Source: Saccharina japonica
Taxonomy: Eukaryota > Sar > Phaeophyceae > Laminariales > Laminariaceae
Assembly (NCBI GenBank): GCA_008828725.1
Contig: MEHQ01004197.1
Location: 231,760-295,759 of the forward strand
Direction of reading: 5' to 3'
DNA length: 64,000 bases
Shown: piece after piece, positions 1 through 10,930 of the stretch
Numbering within the stretch: position 1 is the stretch's first letter
Layout of the letters: every line of letters begins with the position of its first letter
Position numbers and translations under genes: made by a program
The notes under the pieces: generated by a model
What the model saw: only the letters and a program-made list of their open reading frames with translations
Database searches by the model: none
Told to the model about the DNA's origin: nothing

Positions 1-255
1 GATTATATACTGAAACTAAGTAATTACGAGGCAACGCCTATTTTTGCACTTTTACCGCACAAAAGTCCAAATGCCCACGCTGTTTTTTGGAGATAGACCC
101 TGAAATTTGGTACACGTGTTTTATGCGGCCTACCCGAGCCTTTTACAAATGTTTTTTTTTTTTTAAATCGCCGGAAATTTCGGATCTCTTAAGCCTAACC
201 CAAATTGCAAATTTCCCAAAAAAATACAAAACAAGCAATATCTGACGGGGGAGGG
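1..255. other. No recognisable feature (left edge)
   Basis: AT-rich sequence with short T and A runs. I see no exon, terminal repeat or tandem array here. It ends at a short G-rich stretch that abuts the first copy of the segmental duplication. Confidence 0.5.
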
Positions 256-360
256 GAAACCATCCGTTAAAGTCTCGGGCCAATTTTCAGGGTCTTATCT
301 CCAAAAAATGGCGTGGACATTCGCCACTGAATGAATTTTGGGTGGTATGCTTGAACCAGC

Positions 361-480
361 CTGTAGGACTATCAATAGAACTATCAATACGACTATCAAT
401 AGGACTATCAATACGACCATCAATACGACTATAAATACGACTATCAAAAGGACTATCAATAGGAGTATCAATAGGACTCC
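361..480 (+). repeat. 12-bp minisatellite
   Basis: About ten head-to-tail units of a 12-mer close to AGGACTATCAAT, with ACG/AGA variants at the unit start. The open frames over it (isoleucine/asparagine/threonine-rich on one strand, serine/isoleucine/aspartate-rich on the other) are products of the repeat and are not called as genes. Confidence 0.9.
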
Positions 481-619
481 AATGCAAGATGTGTATACGA
501 TCAGCCTGAAACATGGACTGTTAACGTATACTGCACGCTTGCATCGGGACTTCCATACTTGGAATTAGAGTCGGAAACAGTTGAAGGGTGTGTTTAGTAG
601 GGTATACTGTTAATAGTAT

Positions 620-965
620 ATACTCGGGGGTACCCGGGTACCAAACCTGGTTATATTATACCTATAAACTAAACACGCCCTTGCGTAAATACCCGGGTAC
701 ATCCAGAGTATACGTTTTACCTATATACTGCACACGCCCTTGGGTAAATACTCGGGTACATCCAGAGTACACGTTATACCTGTATAGTGCAAACACCCTT
801 CGGTAAATACCCGGGTACATCCAGAGTATATTCGTATTATTCCCATATACTGCACGCACCCTTGGGTAAATACCCCGGCAAATCCAGAGTATATATTATA
901 CCTTTACACTGCACACTCTTGAGTAAATACCCGGGTCAATCCAGAGTACCTATCTACTGCACACA
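620..965 (+). repeat. ~59-bp tandem array
   Basis: Five to six units of about 59 bp. Each contains GTAAATACCCGGGTACATCC followed by an AGAGTATA segment and a CTGCACACGCCC-like end. Units differ from one another by 10-20%, so the array is older than the segmental duplication. Short Y/R/V-rich open frames across it are repeat artefacts. Confidence 0.9.
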
Positions 966-1306
966 ACTACCCGTAAAAAGTTTTGTAGTGTTTTCTTCTT
1001 CGCTCCCTCCAATCCCCTTTTGATTTCTGTGTTTTTCTTACGAGCAGCTGCACTCTTCCCCAATTCATAGGGCTGTGAGTCGGCACGACTTAAGTCGCCG
1101 ACTAGTTATTAGTCGGACTAATAGTCAGTCGTGAAACGGAGGTGCCGACTTTCCGACTTATTGGGTTTCCTTAACTGTAGGAAGGCTTTTTTAATGCGGG
1201 GTACAGCTTTAACGTGAATTGCTGCGGGCTGCGGATACCCTCACATGCCCTGTGACACTGCAGCGCATAGCGGGAGATCCACACACACACACACACGCGC
1301 GCACAC

Positions 1307-1992
1307 ATGGCGGAACAGCCCATCTCTCTCGACGGTGCCGACGGCGTCAGCCCTGGCGCACCCAATGCCAACGCTGAGGGCGGAGATCCCGTCGGCGAAG
1401 TTGCGACCATTATCGGCCCGCGGACCACCTTGGCGAGTGCACGCGACCCCGAAACGGTGCTCTACCGCGTGAAGCAGTAGCCTTTACCGCACTACTGAAT
1501 TAGTATCTAGGATAAAGTATGGAAATCAGGGAATATTTTCTTATGTACCTTTTAGTGTGGTCGACCAATTTTTCAAAGAAAAAAACGCCTGATTTTTTCG
1601 AGACAAAGCTCGTAAGGGTCGGGGCGGGGTCGGGATTGGGGTTGGGGTTAGGGTTAGGTTAGTGTATAAAGTAGTGTTTTCGGCGTTTTTCGAAATATTC
1701 GGTCTCATAACACTGGAACCACACGCGGGCCACAACCGAGTCCCCGATTTCTATACTTTATCCTATATAATAATTCAGAATTGCGGTAAAGGCGGCTCGC
1801 GTGAAGCATGAGCAGAGGGGCAGCAAGCCGCTCAGATCTAACAACCCGCTGTGGAAGTTTTTAGGACTTGCCATCGTCATCGACGCTCGTGTTTCGCGCA
1901 AGGTTGGGAGAGACGTTAATAAACGAATTACATCACGGAGGGATCCAAGACCTTTTCTTCTGGGGATATTTTTTGCACCGCTATCTTGGTGA
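1307..1992 (+). pseudogene. hAT-element open frame split by the MITE
   Basis: The frame opens at ATG 1307 (MAEQPISLDGADGVSP) and stops at 1480 inside the nested MITE. If the MITE and one copy of its 10-bp target duplication are ignored, the same frame runs on through HEQRGSKPLRSNNPLWKF to a stop at 1990-1992, about 120 residues in all. I do not recognise a domain with confidence. The PLWKF segment is reminiscent of the start of BED-type zinc fingers at the N-terminus of hAT transposases, but the cysteine/histidine ligands are not visible. The uninterrupted frame across the MITE is the main evidence that this was coding. Confidence 0.5.
1476..1797. mobile_element. MULE-type MITE nested in the hAT-type element, copy 1
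   Basis: About 57-bp terminal inverted repeats with roughly seven mismatches begin AGTAGCCTTTACCGC on the left and AGCCGCCTTTACCGC on the right (reverse complement). A perfect 10-bp target duplication CGCGTGAAGC lies outside (1466-1475 and 1798-1807). Long inverted repeats plus a 9-11-bp duplication are typical of Mutator-like elements. The 322-bp element has no coding capacity. Its centre includes a G-rich telomere-like stretch (GGGGTTAGGGTTAGG). It splits an open frame of the host element. Confidence 0.85.
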
Positions 1993-2602
1993 TGAGTTCG
2001 CTTTTTCGCTCGTATCCCCGCCAGATAGTATTGCGACTCAAACAATTGCTGTCACGTTCCTCTAGTCCGGGGTAGATCTACCTGGTACATGCATTGTGCT
2101 TCTCGTTTTTTGTGAATTTCTTGTGTAAACTGATTTTTTTTTTCTTTTTTGTGTTTTTCGTTCGAAACTTAAGTGAATCTAGGTCATATTGTTTGCGCTT
2201 TTCTTGCGTAAAGTGAAGCCAAATAGCGTATTTTTGGCCTCCGGCGGCGCCTTCCGCGGGGTCATCCGGAGGCGCCTCCGGCGGCGCCTCCGGCGGCCCC
2301 TCCGGGGGCGCCTCCAGCGGGCCCCCCTCGGCCGGGGGGGGCTTTTTTGGCTCTCTTCGCTCGCCTGACTTTTGTCGGCAAGTCGGATGTCTTCGCCAGC
2401 CGACTTACCGACTAAAGTCAGCTAGTCGGCTTCGCCGACTAGCGACTAGTTGTTAGTCGTGAAATGAAACCGACTCACAGCCCTACCAATTCATGATTCC
2501 ATCTGCTCTTTTCTGCTTTCAACCCAAACACCAAACCCTGCCGATGCGATCATACCCCGCCCCACCCCTTCTGATTTACGCTTGTTCCTTGCCCCCCCCC
2601 CC

Positions 2603-2704
2603 TTGGTGAAAACCCGACATGCTCCGTCTCGGCATTGTAGGGATGCGAGGGTCTATCGTCATACCACTACGGCCATGCATGACATGAGCTCCTTCCCCCC
2701 CCCC
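2603..2704 (+). repeat. Poly(C)-ended dispersed repeat (subfamily C1)
   Basis: Short C1 copy starting near TTGGTGAAAACCCG and ending at a run of ten C. It is itself preceded by another C-run at about 2591-2602, suggesting head-to-tail accumulation. Confidence 0.7.
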
Positions 2705-2743
2705 GCCCCTTTAATTGCTGGGTTTTTTTTGTTATACGAACAG

Positions 2744-2929
2744 CTGCACCCCTCCGAGACGAACGATTTCATCGAGGACACCTGCTCCTTCCTGCTGTCG
2801 TGCTTTCGGGAAACGGACCTGAGGAAGCTTGCCAAGTCATCTCCGAACAAGCGAAAGAAGCCCACCGCCGAAGTCCAACCGAGCACTCGCCCCAAGCGCT
2901 CGAGGCGAACCGCCGACCCCAACAAGTAG
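2744..2929 (+). CDS. Terminal exon of an unidentified gene, copy 1
   Basis: A T-rich tract ends in a TACGAACAG acceptor at 2743. After it an open frame starts LHPSETNDFIEDTCSFLL and stops at TAG 2927-2929 (61 residues). Codons are strongly G/C-ending and the peptide is balanced: an amphipathic N-terminal half, then a lysine/arginine-rich tail (NKRKKPTAE, RPKRSRRTADPNK) that looks like a nuclear localisation signal. I do not recognise the family. No upstream exon is identifiable between 1 and 2600, which is repeat, so the rest of the gene lies further left or has been lost. The 3' UTR runs straight into the ~400-bp satellite. A longer open frame back to 2582 crosses the poly(C) repeat and is not believed. 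Confidence 0.55.
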   Translation: MHPSETNDFIEDTCSFLLSCFRETDLRKLAKSSPNKRKKPTAEVQPSTRPKRSRRTADPNK

Positions 2930-4857
2930 GGGGGAAGGGGGGTGGGGGCTGCATAGGATGAGAAAGGCAGGCAAAAGCTAGTCCCGAAAATCTACTGCTG
3001 TTGCTGTTGCTGCTGCTGCGAGCCTGGTAGATGTGCAGCAGAACAATGCGGGGTTTCGGGTTTCGGTTATCGCGCCTTGTGTTTCCAGTTACAAATGATC
3101 TTGGGAAGTGTTGTGACCTGGATGTGGGGGGTGTGTGGAGCTCTCTGATATCTTGCCCCTCACAATGCTTTGGTGTGACTACCGATGGAGCCTGCTGCTC
3201 TGAACGATTTGTTTTTTGGGCCAGTATGGGTTGCTTTTCCGCCAGAATCGCTCGAGACGACATGGCGGAACTCGGAAACCCGGGAGGGAGGGGGTTTAAA
3301 TGGTGGGGGGGGACACTGAGACAGTTCAGTTGAAAAAGTGCGGGATGTCGGCGGAAATAGGGTAAGGGGGAAATGGGAAGCAGGCAAAAGGTTCCTGGAA
3401 GGCTCTGCTGACGCCTGCTGCAGATGTGGCCTGTCTGCGTACAACGGCAGGGTTTGCGGGGTTTCGGTTCACCGCGCCTTGCGTGTCCAGTTACACGCTA
3501 TTCTTTGGAAGTGTTGTGACTGGTGTTGGGGGGGTAGTGAGCTCTCTAGCGAGGCTTACCCTCCTAGGCGCATGCCGTTGGTTGTGACTACCCGATGGAG
3601 CTGCTGCTCTTCTACGATTTTATTTTGGTGTAACGTTAGGCCATTTAGCGCATTTGGGTGATCAGAACGGAATTGGCGTCCGGCCGAACAGCTCTGTAGG
3701 GAGAAACGTACGTATATTCGGAAACCCGGCGAGGGGCGAGGAGGGGGTACAAACCCTGAAACAGGCAGTTGGAAACTTCCAACTGTCGTGCAGTAAGGGG
3801 GGAAGGGAGGCAGGCAAACTTTAGTCCCGAAGCTCTGCTGCGTCTGCTGCTGATGTGGGCCCGGCGGCAGAACAACGCGGGGTTTCGGGTTTCGGTTATC
3901 GCTCCTTGCTTTGCCAGTTACATAAATTCTTGGTAAGTGTTGTGACTGGTGTGGGGGGGGCTGTCGAGCTCTCTGGCAGCTTACCCCCCACCATGCGTTG
4001 GTGTGACTACCGATGGAGCCTGCTGCTCTTCAACGATTTTGTTTTTTGGTTTGCGTGAAGGCCATTCCATTTGGGCCAGGACGGATGGCGTTTCCGGCAG
4101 AACGAGGGGAAACGGCGTTATCCGGAAACCCGGGGAGGGGGAGAGGGGGGTACAAAACCCTGAAAAAGGCAGTTGGAAAATTCCATCGGTCGTGCAGTAA
4201 GGGGGGAAGGGAAGCAGGCAAAATGTGGTCCTGAAGCTCTGCTGCGTCTGTTGCTGCTGCTGTTGGCCTGGTGAGTGTGTAGCAGCACCACGCTGGGTTT
4301 CGGGTGTCGGTTATCACGCCTAAGGTACGAGTTACACATTTCACGTGTGGAAGAATTGTGACTTGGATGTTGGGGGTGTGTGGAGCTCTCTGGCAGCTTG
4401 CCCCTCACAATGCTTTGGTGTGACTACCGATGGAGCCTGCTGCTCTTAACGTTTTGTTTTTTGGGCCAGTATGGGTTGCTTTTCCGCCAGAATCGCTCGA
4501 GGCGACATTGCGCAACTCGTAAACCCGGGAGGGAGGGGGTGTCTCATGGGTGGGGGGGACACCTGAGACAGTCAGTTGAAAAAGTACTGATGTCGCGATA
4601 GGAAAGGGGGGAAGGGAAGCAGGCAAAATGTGGTCCTGAAGCTCTGCTGCGTCTGCTGCTGATGTGGGCTCGGCAGTAGAACAACGCGGGGTTTCGGGTT
4701 TCGGTTATCGCGCCTTGCGTGTCCAGTTACATATATTCTTTGGAAGTGTTGTGACTGGTGTGTGGGGGGGTGTCGAGCTCTCGAGCAGCTTACCCCCCAC
4801 CATGCGTTGGTGTGACTACCGATGGAGCCTGCTGCTCTTTACGATTTTGTTTTGAGG
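2930..4857 (+). repeat. ~400-bp satellite, five units
   Basis: Five head-to-tail units, marked by GGTTTCGGGTTTCGGTTATC at about 3054, 3457 (diverged), 3879, 4291 and 4688, give spacings of 397-422 bp. Each unit also has a CTGCTGCGTCTGCTGCTG tract, a GAGCTCTC motif, a GGTGTGACTACCGATGGAGC motif and a purine-rich AAGGGGGGAAGGGAAGCAGG end. The repeated open frames on both strands over this block are shadows of the satellite. Confidence 0.9.
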
Positions 4858-5169
4858 CGCCAAAGGCAGCCCTTGTCGACAGATTGTTGATAGTCTTTCG
4901 AAACGTCGAATTAATTTCCACGTTCTTACGTTGACTGTGTGTCCCTAAACCGATTAGCATGAGACCGATACCGTTGTTTCAGACATGAATAGCCCATCGT
5001 TGTACGTAGACAGAGTGCTTCTACCGGAGTGTTGCAACGAGTGTCTCCGTGGCACATGCACTACTGTAAGGGCGGGAATATGAAGCAGCGAGGCAGAGTT
5101 AAAGAGTTTGGTGCGCGCTGCCCGTCTTGAACTGCTTGCGGAAACCCTTAGGAGGCTACGTAGAGCTAT

Positions 5170-5700
5170 GCCGTTCCTGCTTTCATGCTGTTTGCAGTGT
5201 GCTATTGGTATATTAGGAGTACAGGCTTCAGTTTGAGTTCTCTTGTTTTTTGTCGCTATTTCCAAGCTGTTTGCAGCGTGCTCTGAATCTAGGCTTCGCT
5301 TTGAGTTGTTTTTTCTGTATGTTTAGTCTCCGTGTTCAAGCTGTTTGCAGAGTGCTGTGGGTCTAGGCTGTGCTTGAGCTTGAGTTGGTGTTTTTCTGTA
5401 TATTTGTCGCTGTTCCCGAGCTGCTTGCAGCGTGGTGCTGGGTTTAGACTATGCCCCACGTTGAGCTGTTGTATTTTTGTATATTGTCGCTGTTTCCAAG
5501 CTGTTTGCAAGCGTGCTGTAAGTCTAGACTACGCTCCAGCTTGAGTCGTTGTCTGTATACTTGTCGCTGTTTCCAAGCTGTTCGCAGCGTACTCTAGGTC
5601 TAGACTTCGTATGCTCCAGCTTTTGGGTTTGTCTGTATATTTGTCGCTGTTTCCAAGCTGTTTGCAGCGTGCCGTGGGTCTAGGCTATGCTTCAGCTTGA
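5170..5700 (+). repeat. ~78-bp satellite
   Basis: About seven units of 74-81 bp, each with TCCAAGCTGTTTGCAGCGTG and a GTCTAGGCTATGCTTCAGC-like segment followed by a TTTCTGTATATTTGTCGCTG spacer. Units differ by 10-20%. Confidence 0.85.
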
Positions 5701-6015
5701 GGTTTTGTGTTTTCTTGGTGTGTTTTGCCTGTTGTTATTTGTACCAGTTCGTACGTATCGTGTATAGCAATTTCAAGTCGACGCCTGTATAGCGCCCACC
5801 ATGCGCAGGCTGCCCTTGCGTGTACTGGTAGCTTGTCAATCCCTTCAAGACGGCATCCATGCTTTTGTGAAAAATTCACTTGTAATTAGTGTAGGNGGGG
5901 GGGGGGGGGGGAAACCATCCGTTAAAGTCTCGGGCCAATTTTCAGGGTCTTATCTCCAAAAAATGGCGTGGACATTCGCCACTGAATGAATTTTGGGTGG
6001 TATGCTTGAACCAGC

Positions 6016-6135
6016 CTGTAGGACTATCAATAGAACTATCAATACGACTATCAATAGGACTATCAATACGACCATCAATACGACTATAAATACGACTATC
6101 AAAAGGACTATCAATAGGAGTATCAATAGGACTCC
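6016..6135 (+). repeat. 12-bp minisatellite, second copy
   Basis: Same array as at 361-480 with the same unit number and variants, as expected from the segmental duplication. Confidence 0.9.
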
Positions 6136-6274
6136 AATGCAAGATGTGTATACGATCAGCCTGAAACATGGACTGTTAACGTATACTGCACGCTTGCATC
6201 GGGACTTCCATACTTGGAATTAGAGTCGGAAACAGTTGAAGGGTGTGTTTAGTAGGGTATACTGTTAATAGTAT

Positions 6275-6620
6275 ATACTCGGGGGTACCCGGGTACCAAA
6301 CCTGGTTATATTATACCTATAAACTAAACACGCCCTTGCGTAAATACCCGGGTACATCCAGAGTATACGTTTTACCTATATACTGCACACGCCCTTGGGT
6401 AAATACTCGGGTACATCCAGAGTACACGTTATACCTGTATAGTGCAAACACCCTTCGGTAAATACCCGGGTACATCCAGAGTATATTCGTATTATTCCCA
6501 TATACTGCACGCACCCTTGGGTAAATACCCCGGCAAATCCAGAGTATATATTATACCTTTACACTGCACACTCTTGAGTAAATACCCGGGTCAATCCAGA
6601 GTACCTATCTACTGCACACA
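6275..6620 (+). repeat. ~59-bp tandem array, second copy
   Basis: Identical in structure to the array at 620-965, in copy 2 of the segmental duplication. Confidence 0.9.
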
Positions 6621-6961
6621 ACTACCCGTAAAAAGTTTTGTAGTGTTTTCTTCTTCGCTCCCTCCAATCCCCTTTTGATTTCTGTGTTTTTCTTACGAGC
6701 AGCTGCACTCTTCCCCAATTCATAGGGCTGTGAGTCGGCACGACTTAAGTCGCCGACTAGTTATTAGTCGGACTAATAGTCAGTCGTGAAACGGAGGTGC
6801 CGATTTTCCGACTTATTGGGTTTCCTTAACTGTAGGAAGGCTTTTTTAATGCGGGGTACAGCTTTAACGTGAATTGCTGCGGGCTGCGGATACCCTCACA
6901 TGCCCTGTGACACTGCAGCGCATAGCGGGAGATCCACACACACACACACACGCGCGCACAC

Positions 6962-7647
6962 ATGGCGGAACAGCCCATCTCTCTCGACTGTGCCGACGTC
7001 TTCAGCCCTGGCGCACCCAATGCCAACGCTGAGGGCGGAGATCCCGTCGGCGAAGTTGCGTCCATTATCGGCCCGCGGACCACCTTGGCGAGTGCACGCG
7101 ACCCCGAAACGGTGCTCTACCGCGTGAAGCAGTAGCCTTTACCGCACTACTGAATTAGTATCTAGGATAAAGTATGGAAATCAGGGAATATTTTCTTATG
7201 TACCTTTTAGTGTGGTCGACCAATTTTTCAAAGAAAAAAACGCCTGATTTTTTCGAGACAAAGCTCGTAAGGGTCGGGGCGGGGTCGGGATTGGGGTTGG
7301 GGTTAGGGTTAGGTTAGTGTATAAAGTAGTGTTTTCGGCGTTTTTCGAAATATTCGGTCTCATAACACTGGAACCACACGCGGGCCACAACCGAGTCCCC
7401 GATTTCTATACTTTATCCTATATAATAATTCAGAATTGCGGTAAAGGCGGCTCGCGTGAAGCATGAGCAGAGGGGCAGCAAGCCGCTCAGATCTAACAAC
7501 CCGCTGTGGAAGTTTTTAGGACTTGCCATCGTCATCGACGCTCGTGTTTCGCGCAAGGTTGGGAGAGACGTTAATAAACGAATTACATCACGGAGGGATC
7601 CAAGACCTTTTCTTCTGGGGATATTTTTTGCACCGCTATCTTGGTGA
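6962..7647 (+). pseudogene. hAT-element open frame split by the MITE, copy 2
   Basis: Same split frame as 1307-1992. The copy differs by a few amino-acid substitutions in the first 35 codons (for example around GADGVS becoming CADVFS). It is interrupted by the same MITE. Confidence 0.5.
7131..7452. mobile_element. MULE-type MITE nested in the hAT-type element, copy 2
   Basis: Same insertion as 1476-1797, carried along by the segmental duplication, with the same CGCGTGAAGC flanks. Confidence 0.85.
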
Positions 7648-8257
7648 TGAGTTCGCTTTTTCGCTCGTATCCCCGCCAGATAGTATTGCGACTCAAACAA
7701 TTGCTGTCACGTTCCTCTAGTCCGGGGTAGATCTACCTGGTACATGCATTGTGCTTCTCGTTTTTTGTGAATTTCTTGTGTAAACTGATTTTTTTTTTCT
7801 TTTTTGTGTTTTTCGTTCGAAACTTAAGTGAATCTAGGTCATATTGTTTGCGCTTTTCTTGCGTAAAGTGAAGCCAAATAGCGTATTTTTGGCCTCCGGC
7901 GGCGCCTTCCGCGGGGTCATCCGGAGGCGCCTCCGGCGGCGCCTCCGGCGGCCCCTCCGGGGGCGCCTCCAGCGGGCCCCCCTCGGCCGGGGGGGGCTTT
8001 TTTGGCTCTCTTCGCTCGCCTGACTTTTGTCGGCAAGTCGGATGTCTTCGCCAGCCGACTTACCGACTAAAGTCAGCTAGTCGGCTTCGCCGACTAGCGA
8101 CTAGTTGTTAGTCGTGAAATGAAACCGACTCACAGCCCTACCAATTCATGATTCCATCTGCTCTTTTCTGCTTTCAACCCAAACACCAAACCCTGCCGAT
8201 GCGATCATACCCCGCCCCACCCCTTCTGATTTACGCTTGTTCCTTGCCCCCCCCCCC

Positions 8258-8359
8258 TTGGTGAAAACCCGACATGCTCCGTCTCGGCATTGTAGAGATG
8301 CGAGGGTCTATGGCCATACCACTACGGCCATGCATGACATGAGCTCCTTCCCCCCCCCC
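8258..8359 (+). repeat. Poly(C)-ended dispersed repeat (C1)
   Basis: Duplicate of the copy at 2603-2704, carried by the segmental duplication; two or three substitutions apart. Confidence 0.7.
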
Positions 8360-8398
8360 GCCCCTTTAATTGCTGGGTTTTTTTTGTTATACGAACAG

Positions 8399-8584
8399 CT
8401 GCACCCCTCCGAGACGAACGATTTCATCGAGGACACCTGCTCCTTCCTGCTGTCGTGCTTTCGGGAAACGGACCTGAGGAAGCTTGCCAAGTCATCTCCG
8501 AACAAGCGAAAGAAGCCCACCGCCGAAGTCCAACCGAGCACTCGCCCCAAGCGCTCGAGGCGAACCGCCGACCCCAACAAGTAG
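8399..8584 (+). CDS. Terminal exon of an unidentified gene, copy 2
   Basis: Identical exon in copy 2 of the duplication, with the same acceptor and stop. If the duplication is real this copy is probably an orphan exon or part of a tandem gene family. It lacks any other recognisable exon within the repeated unit. Confidence 0.5.
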   Translation: MHPSETNDFIEDTCSFLLSCFRETDLRKLAKSSPNKRKKPTAEVQPSTRPKRSRRTADPNK

Positions 8585-10074
8585 GGGGGAAGGGGGGTGG
8601 GGGCTGCATAGGATGAGAAAGGCAGGCAAAAGCTAGTCCCGAAAATCTACTGCTGTTGCTGTTGCTGCTGCTGTGAGCCTGGTAGATGTGCAGCAGAACA
8701 ATGCGGGGTTTCGGGTTTCGGTTATCGCGCCTTGTGTTTACAGTTACAAATTATCTTGGGAAGTGTTGTGACCTGGATGTGGGGGGGTGTGGAGCTCTCT
8801 AGCAGCTTGCCCCTCACAATGCTTTGGTGGGAATACCGATGGAGCCTGCTGCTCTTTACTATTTTGTTTTGGGCCAGTATGGGTTGCTTTTTCGTCGGAA
8901 CCGCTCGAGGCGACATGGCGGAACTCGGAAACCCGGGAGGGAGGGGGTGTTTCATGGGTGGGGGGGACACCTGAGACAGTCAGTTGAAAAAGTACTGATG
9001 TCGCGATAGGAAAGGGGGGAAGGGAAGCAGGCAAAATGTGGTCCTGAAGCTCTGCTGCGCCTGCTGCTGATGTGGGCCTGTCTGCAGTACAACGCGGGGT
9101 TTCGGGTTTCGGTTATCGCGCCTTGCGTGTCCAGTTACACATATTCTTTGGAAGTGTTGTGACTGGTGTGTGGGGGGGTGTCGAGCTCTCTAGCAGCTTA
9201 CCCCCCACCATGCGTTGGTGTGACTACCGATGGAGCCTGCTGCTCTTTACGATTTTATTTTGGTGTACGTTAAGGCCATTCCATTTGGGTCAGAACGGAT
9301 GGCGTTTCCGGCCGAACCGCTCTAGGGGAAACGACGTTATTCGGAAACCCGGGGAGGGGGAGAGGGGGGTACAAAACCCTGAAACAGGCAGTTGGAAGCT
9401 TCCAACTGTCGTGCAGTAAGGGGGGAAGAGAAGCAGTCAAAATGTGTTCCTGAAGCTCTGCTGCGTCTGTTGCTGATGTGGGCTCGGCAGTAGAACAACG
9501 CGGGGTTTCGGGTTTCGGTTATCGCGCCTTGCGTGTCCAGTTACATGTATTCTTTGGAAGTGTTGTGACTGGTGTGTGGGGGGTGTCGAGCTCTCTAGCA
9601 GCTTACCCCCCACCACGCGTTGGTGTGACTACCGATGGAGCCTGCTGCTCTTCACGGTTTTGTTTTGGTTTACGTTAAGGCCATTCCATTTGGGCCAGGA
9701 CGGATGGCGTTTCCGGCCGAACCGCTCGAGGGGAACCGGCGTTATTCGGAAACCCGGGGAGGGGAACGGGGGGGTACAAAACCCTGAAACAGGCAGTTGG
9801 AAAATTCCATCTGTCGTGCAGTAAGGGGGGAAGGGAAGCAGGCAAAATGTGGTCCTGAAGCTCTGCTGCGTCTGCTGCTGATGTGGGCCCGGCAGTAGAA
9901 CAACGCGGGGTTTCGGGTTTCGGTTATCGCGCCTTGCGTTTCCAGCTACCAATTTCACTTGTGGAAGTGTTGTGACCTGGATGTGGGGGGGTGTCGAGCT
10001 CTCTAGCAGCGTACCCCCCACCATGCGTTGGTGTGACTACCGATGGAGCCTGCTGCTCTTACCAATTTTGATTT
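8585..10074 (+). repeat. ~400-bp satellite, four units
   Basis: Same satellite as 2930-4857 with four units (markers at about 8704, 9097, 9500 and 9907). Loss or gain of one unit relative to copy 1 indicates unequal exchange or an assembly difference. Confidence 0.9.
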
Positions 10075-10394
10075 GAGGCGCCAATGGCATGCCTTGTCGA
10101 CGATTGTTGATAGTCTTTCGAACGTCGAATTAATTTCCACGTTCTGTCATGTTGATGTGTTGTCTAAACGATTTGCATGAGACCGATACCGTTGTTTCAG
10201 ACATCAATAGCCCATCGTGTTACGTAGACAGAGTGCTTCTACCGGAGTGTTGCAACGAGTGTCTCCGTGGCACATGCACTACTGTAAGGGCGAAAATATG
10301 AAGCAGCGAAGCGGAATTGAAGAGTTGGGTGCGCGCTGCCCGTCTTAAAACTGCTTGCGGAAACCCTTAGGAGGCTACGTAGAACTATACCATT

Positions 10395-10930
10395 CCTGCT
10401 TTTACGCTGTTTGCAGTGTGCTATTGGTATATTAGGAGTATAGGCTTCAGCTTGAGTTATCGTGTTTTTTTGTCACTGTTTCCAAGCTGTTTGCAGCGTG
10501 CTCTGGGTCTAGGCTTCGCTTTGAGTTGTATTTGCTGTATGTTTAGTCTCCGTGTTCAAGCTGTTTGCAGCGTGCTGTGGGTCTAGGCTGTGCTTCAGCG
10601 TAAGTTGGTGTTTTTCTGTATATCTGTCGCTGTTCCCGAGCTGTTTGTAGCGTGGTGCTGCGTTTAGGCTATGCCCCACGTTGAGCTTGTTGTATTTCTG
10701 TATATTGTCGCTGTTTCCAAGCTGTTTGCAAGCGTGCTGTAAGTTTAGACTACGCTCCAGCTTGACGTTTCGTTTGTCTGTATACTTGTCGCTGTTTCCA
10801 AGCTGTTCGCAGCCTACTTTAGGTCTAGACTTCGTATGCTCCAGCTTTTGGGTTTGTCTGTATATTTGTCGCTGTTTCCAAGCTGTTTGCAGCGTGCCGT
10901 GGGTCTAGGCTATGCTTCAGCTTGAGTTTT
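10395..10930 (+). repeat. ~78-bp satellite, second copy
   Basis: Same array as 5170-5700. Here the two copies of the segmental duplication differ noticeably more than in their left parts. Confidence 0.85.

Larger units (their letters stand above)
1068..2485 (+). mobile_element. Non-autonomous hAT-type DNA transposon, copy 1
   Basis: Both ends carry a perfect 16-bp terminal inverted repeat, TAGGGCTGTGAGTCGG. The element is flanked by a perfect 8-bp target duplication CCAATTCA (1060-1067 and 2486-2493). An 8-bp duplication with TAGGG-type ends is the hAT superfamily signature. Subterminal regions are dense in AGTCGGC/GCCGACT motifs, as is usual for hAT transposase binding. The interior holds a short protein-like open frame (1307 onward), a nested MITE (1476-1797), a GC-rich block of CCTCCGGCGGCG repeats (about 2240-2340) and no recognisable catalytic transposase domain. 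Total length is 1418 bp. Confidence 0.85.
256..5895. repeat. Tandem segmental duplication, copy 1
   Basis: The sequence from the GAAACCATCC motif at 256 recurs at 5911 with a constant offset of 5655 bp through the hAT-type element and the coding exon. The first 2.7 kb of the two copies differ at only a handful of bases. The offset is lost in the ~400-bp satellite because copy 1 has five units and copy 2 has four. The right-hand end (about 5740-5890 against 10960-11110) differs by several percent. A single N at 5896 in a G-run marks the junction, so the tandem arrangement depends on the assembly. Confidence 0.9.
6723..8140 (+). mobile_element. Non-autonomous hAT-type DNA transposon, copy 2
   Basis: Copy of the element at 1068-2485 with the same inverted repeats and the same CCAATTCA target duplication (6715-6722, 8141-8148). 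Sharing the target duplication shows that it arrived by segmental duplication and was not an independent insertion. A few substitutions distinguish it, mostly inside the short open frame near 6990-7060. Confidence 0.85.

Noticed and set aside
2940-10070. Many 60-130-residue frames repeated across this block
   Set aside because: They recur once per ~400-bp satellite unit with frame changes between units, so they are shadows of the satellite.
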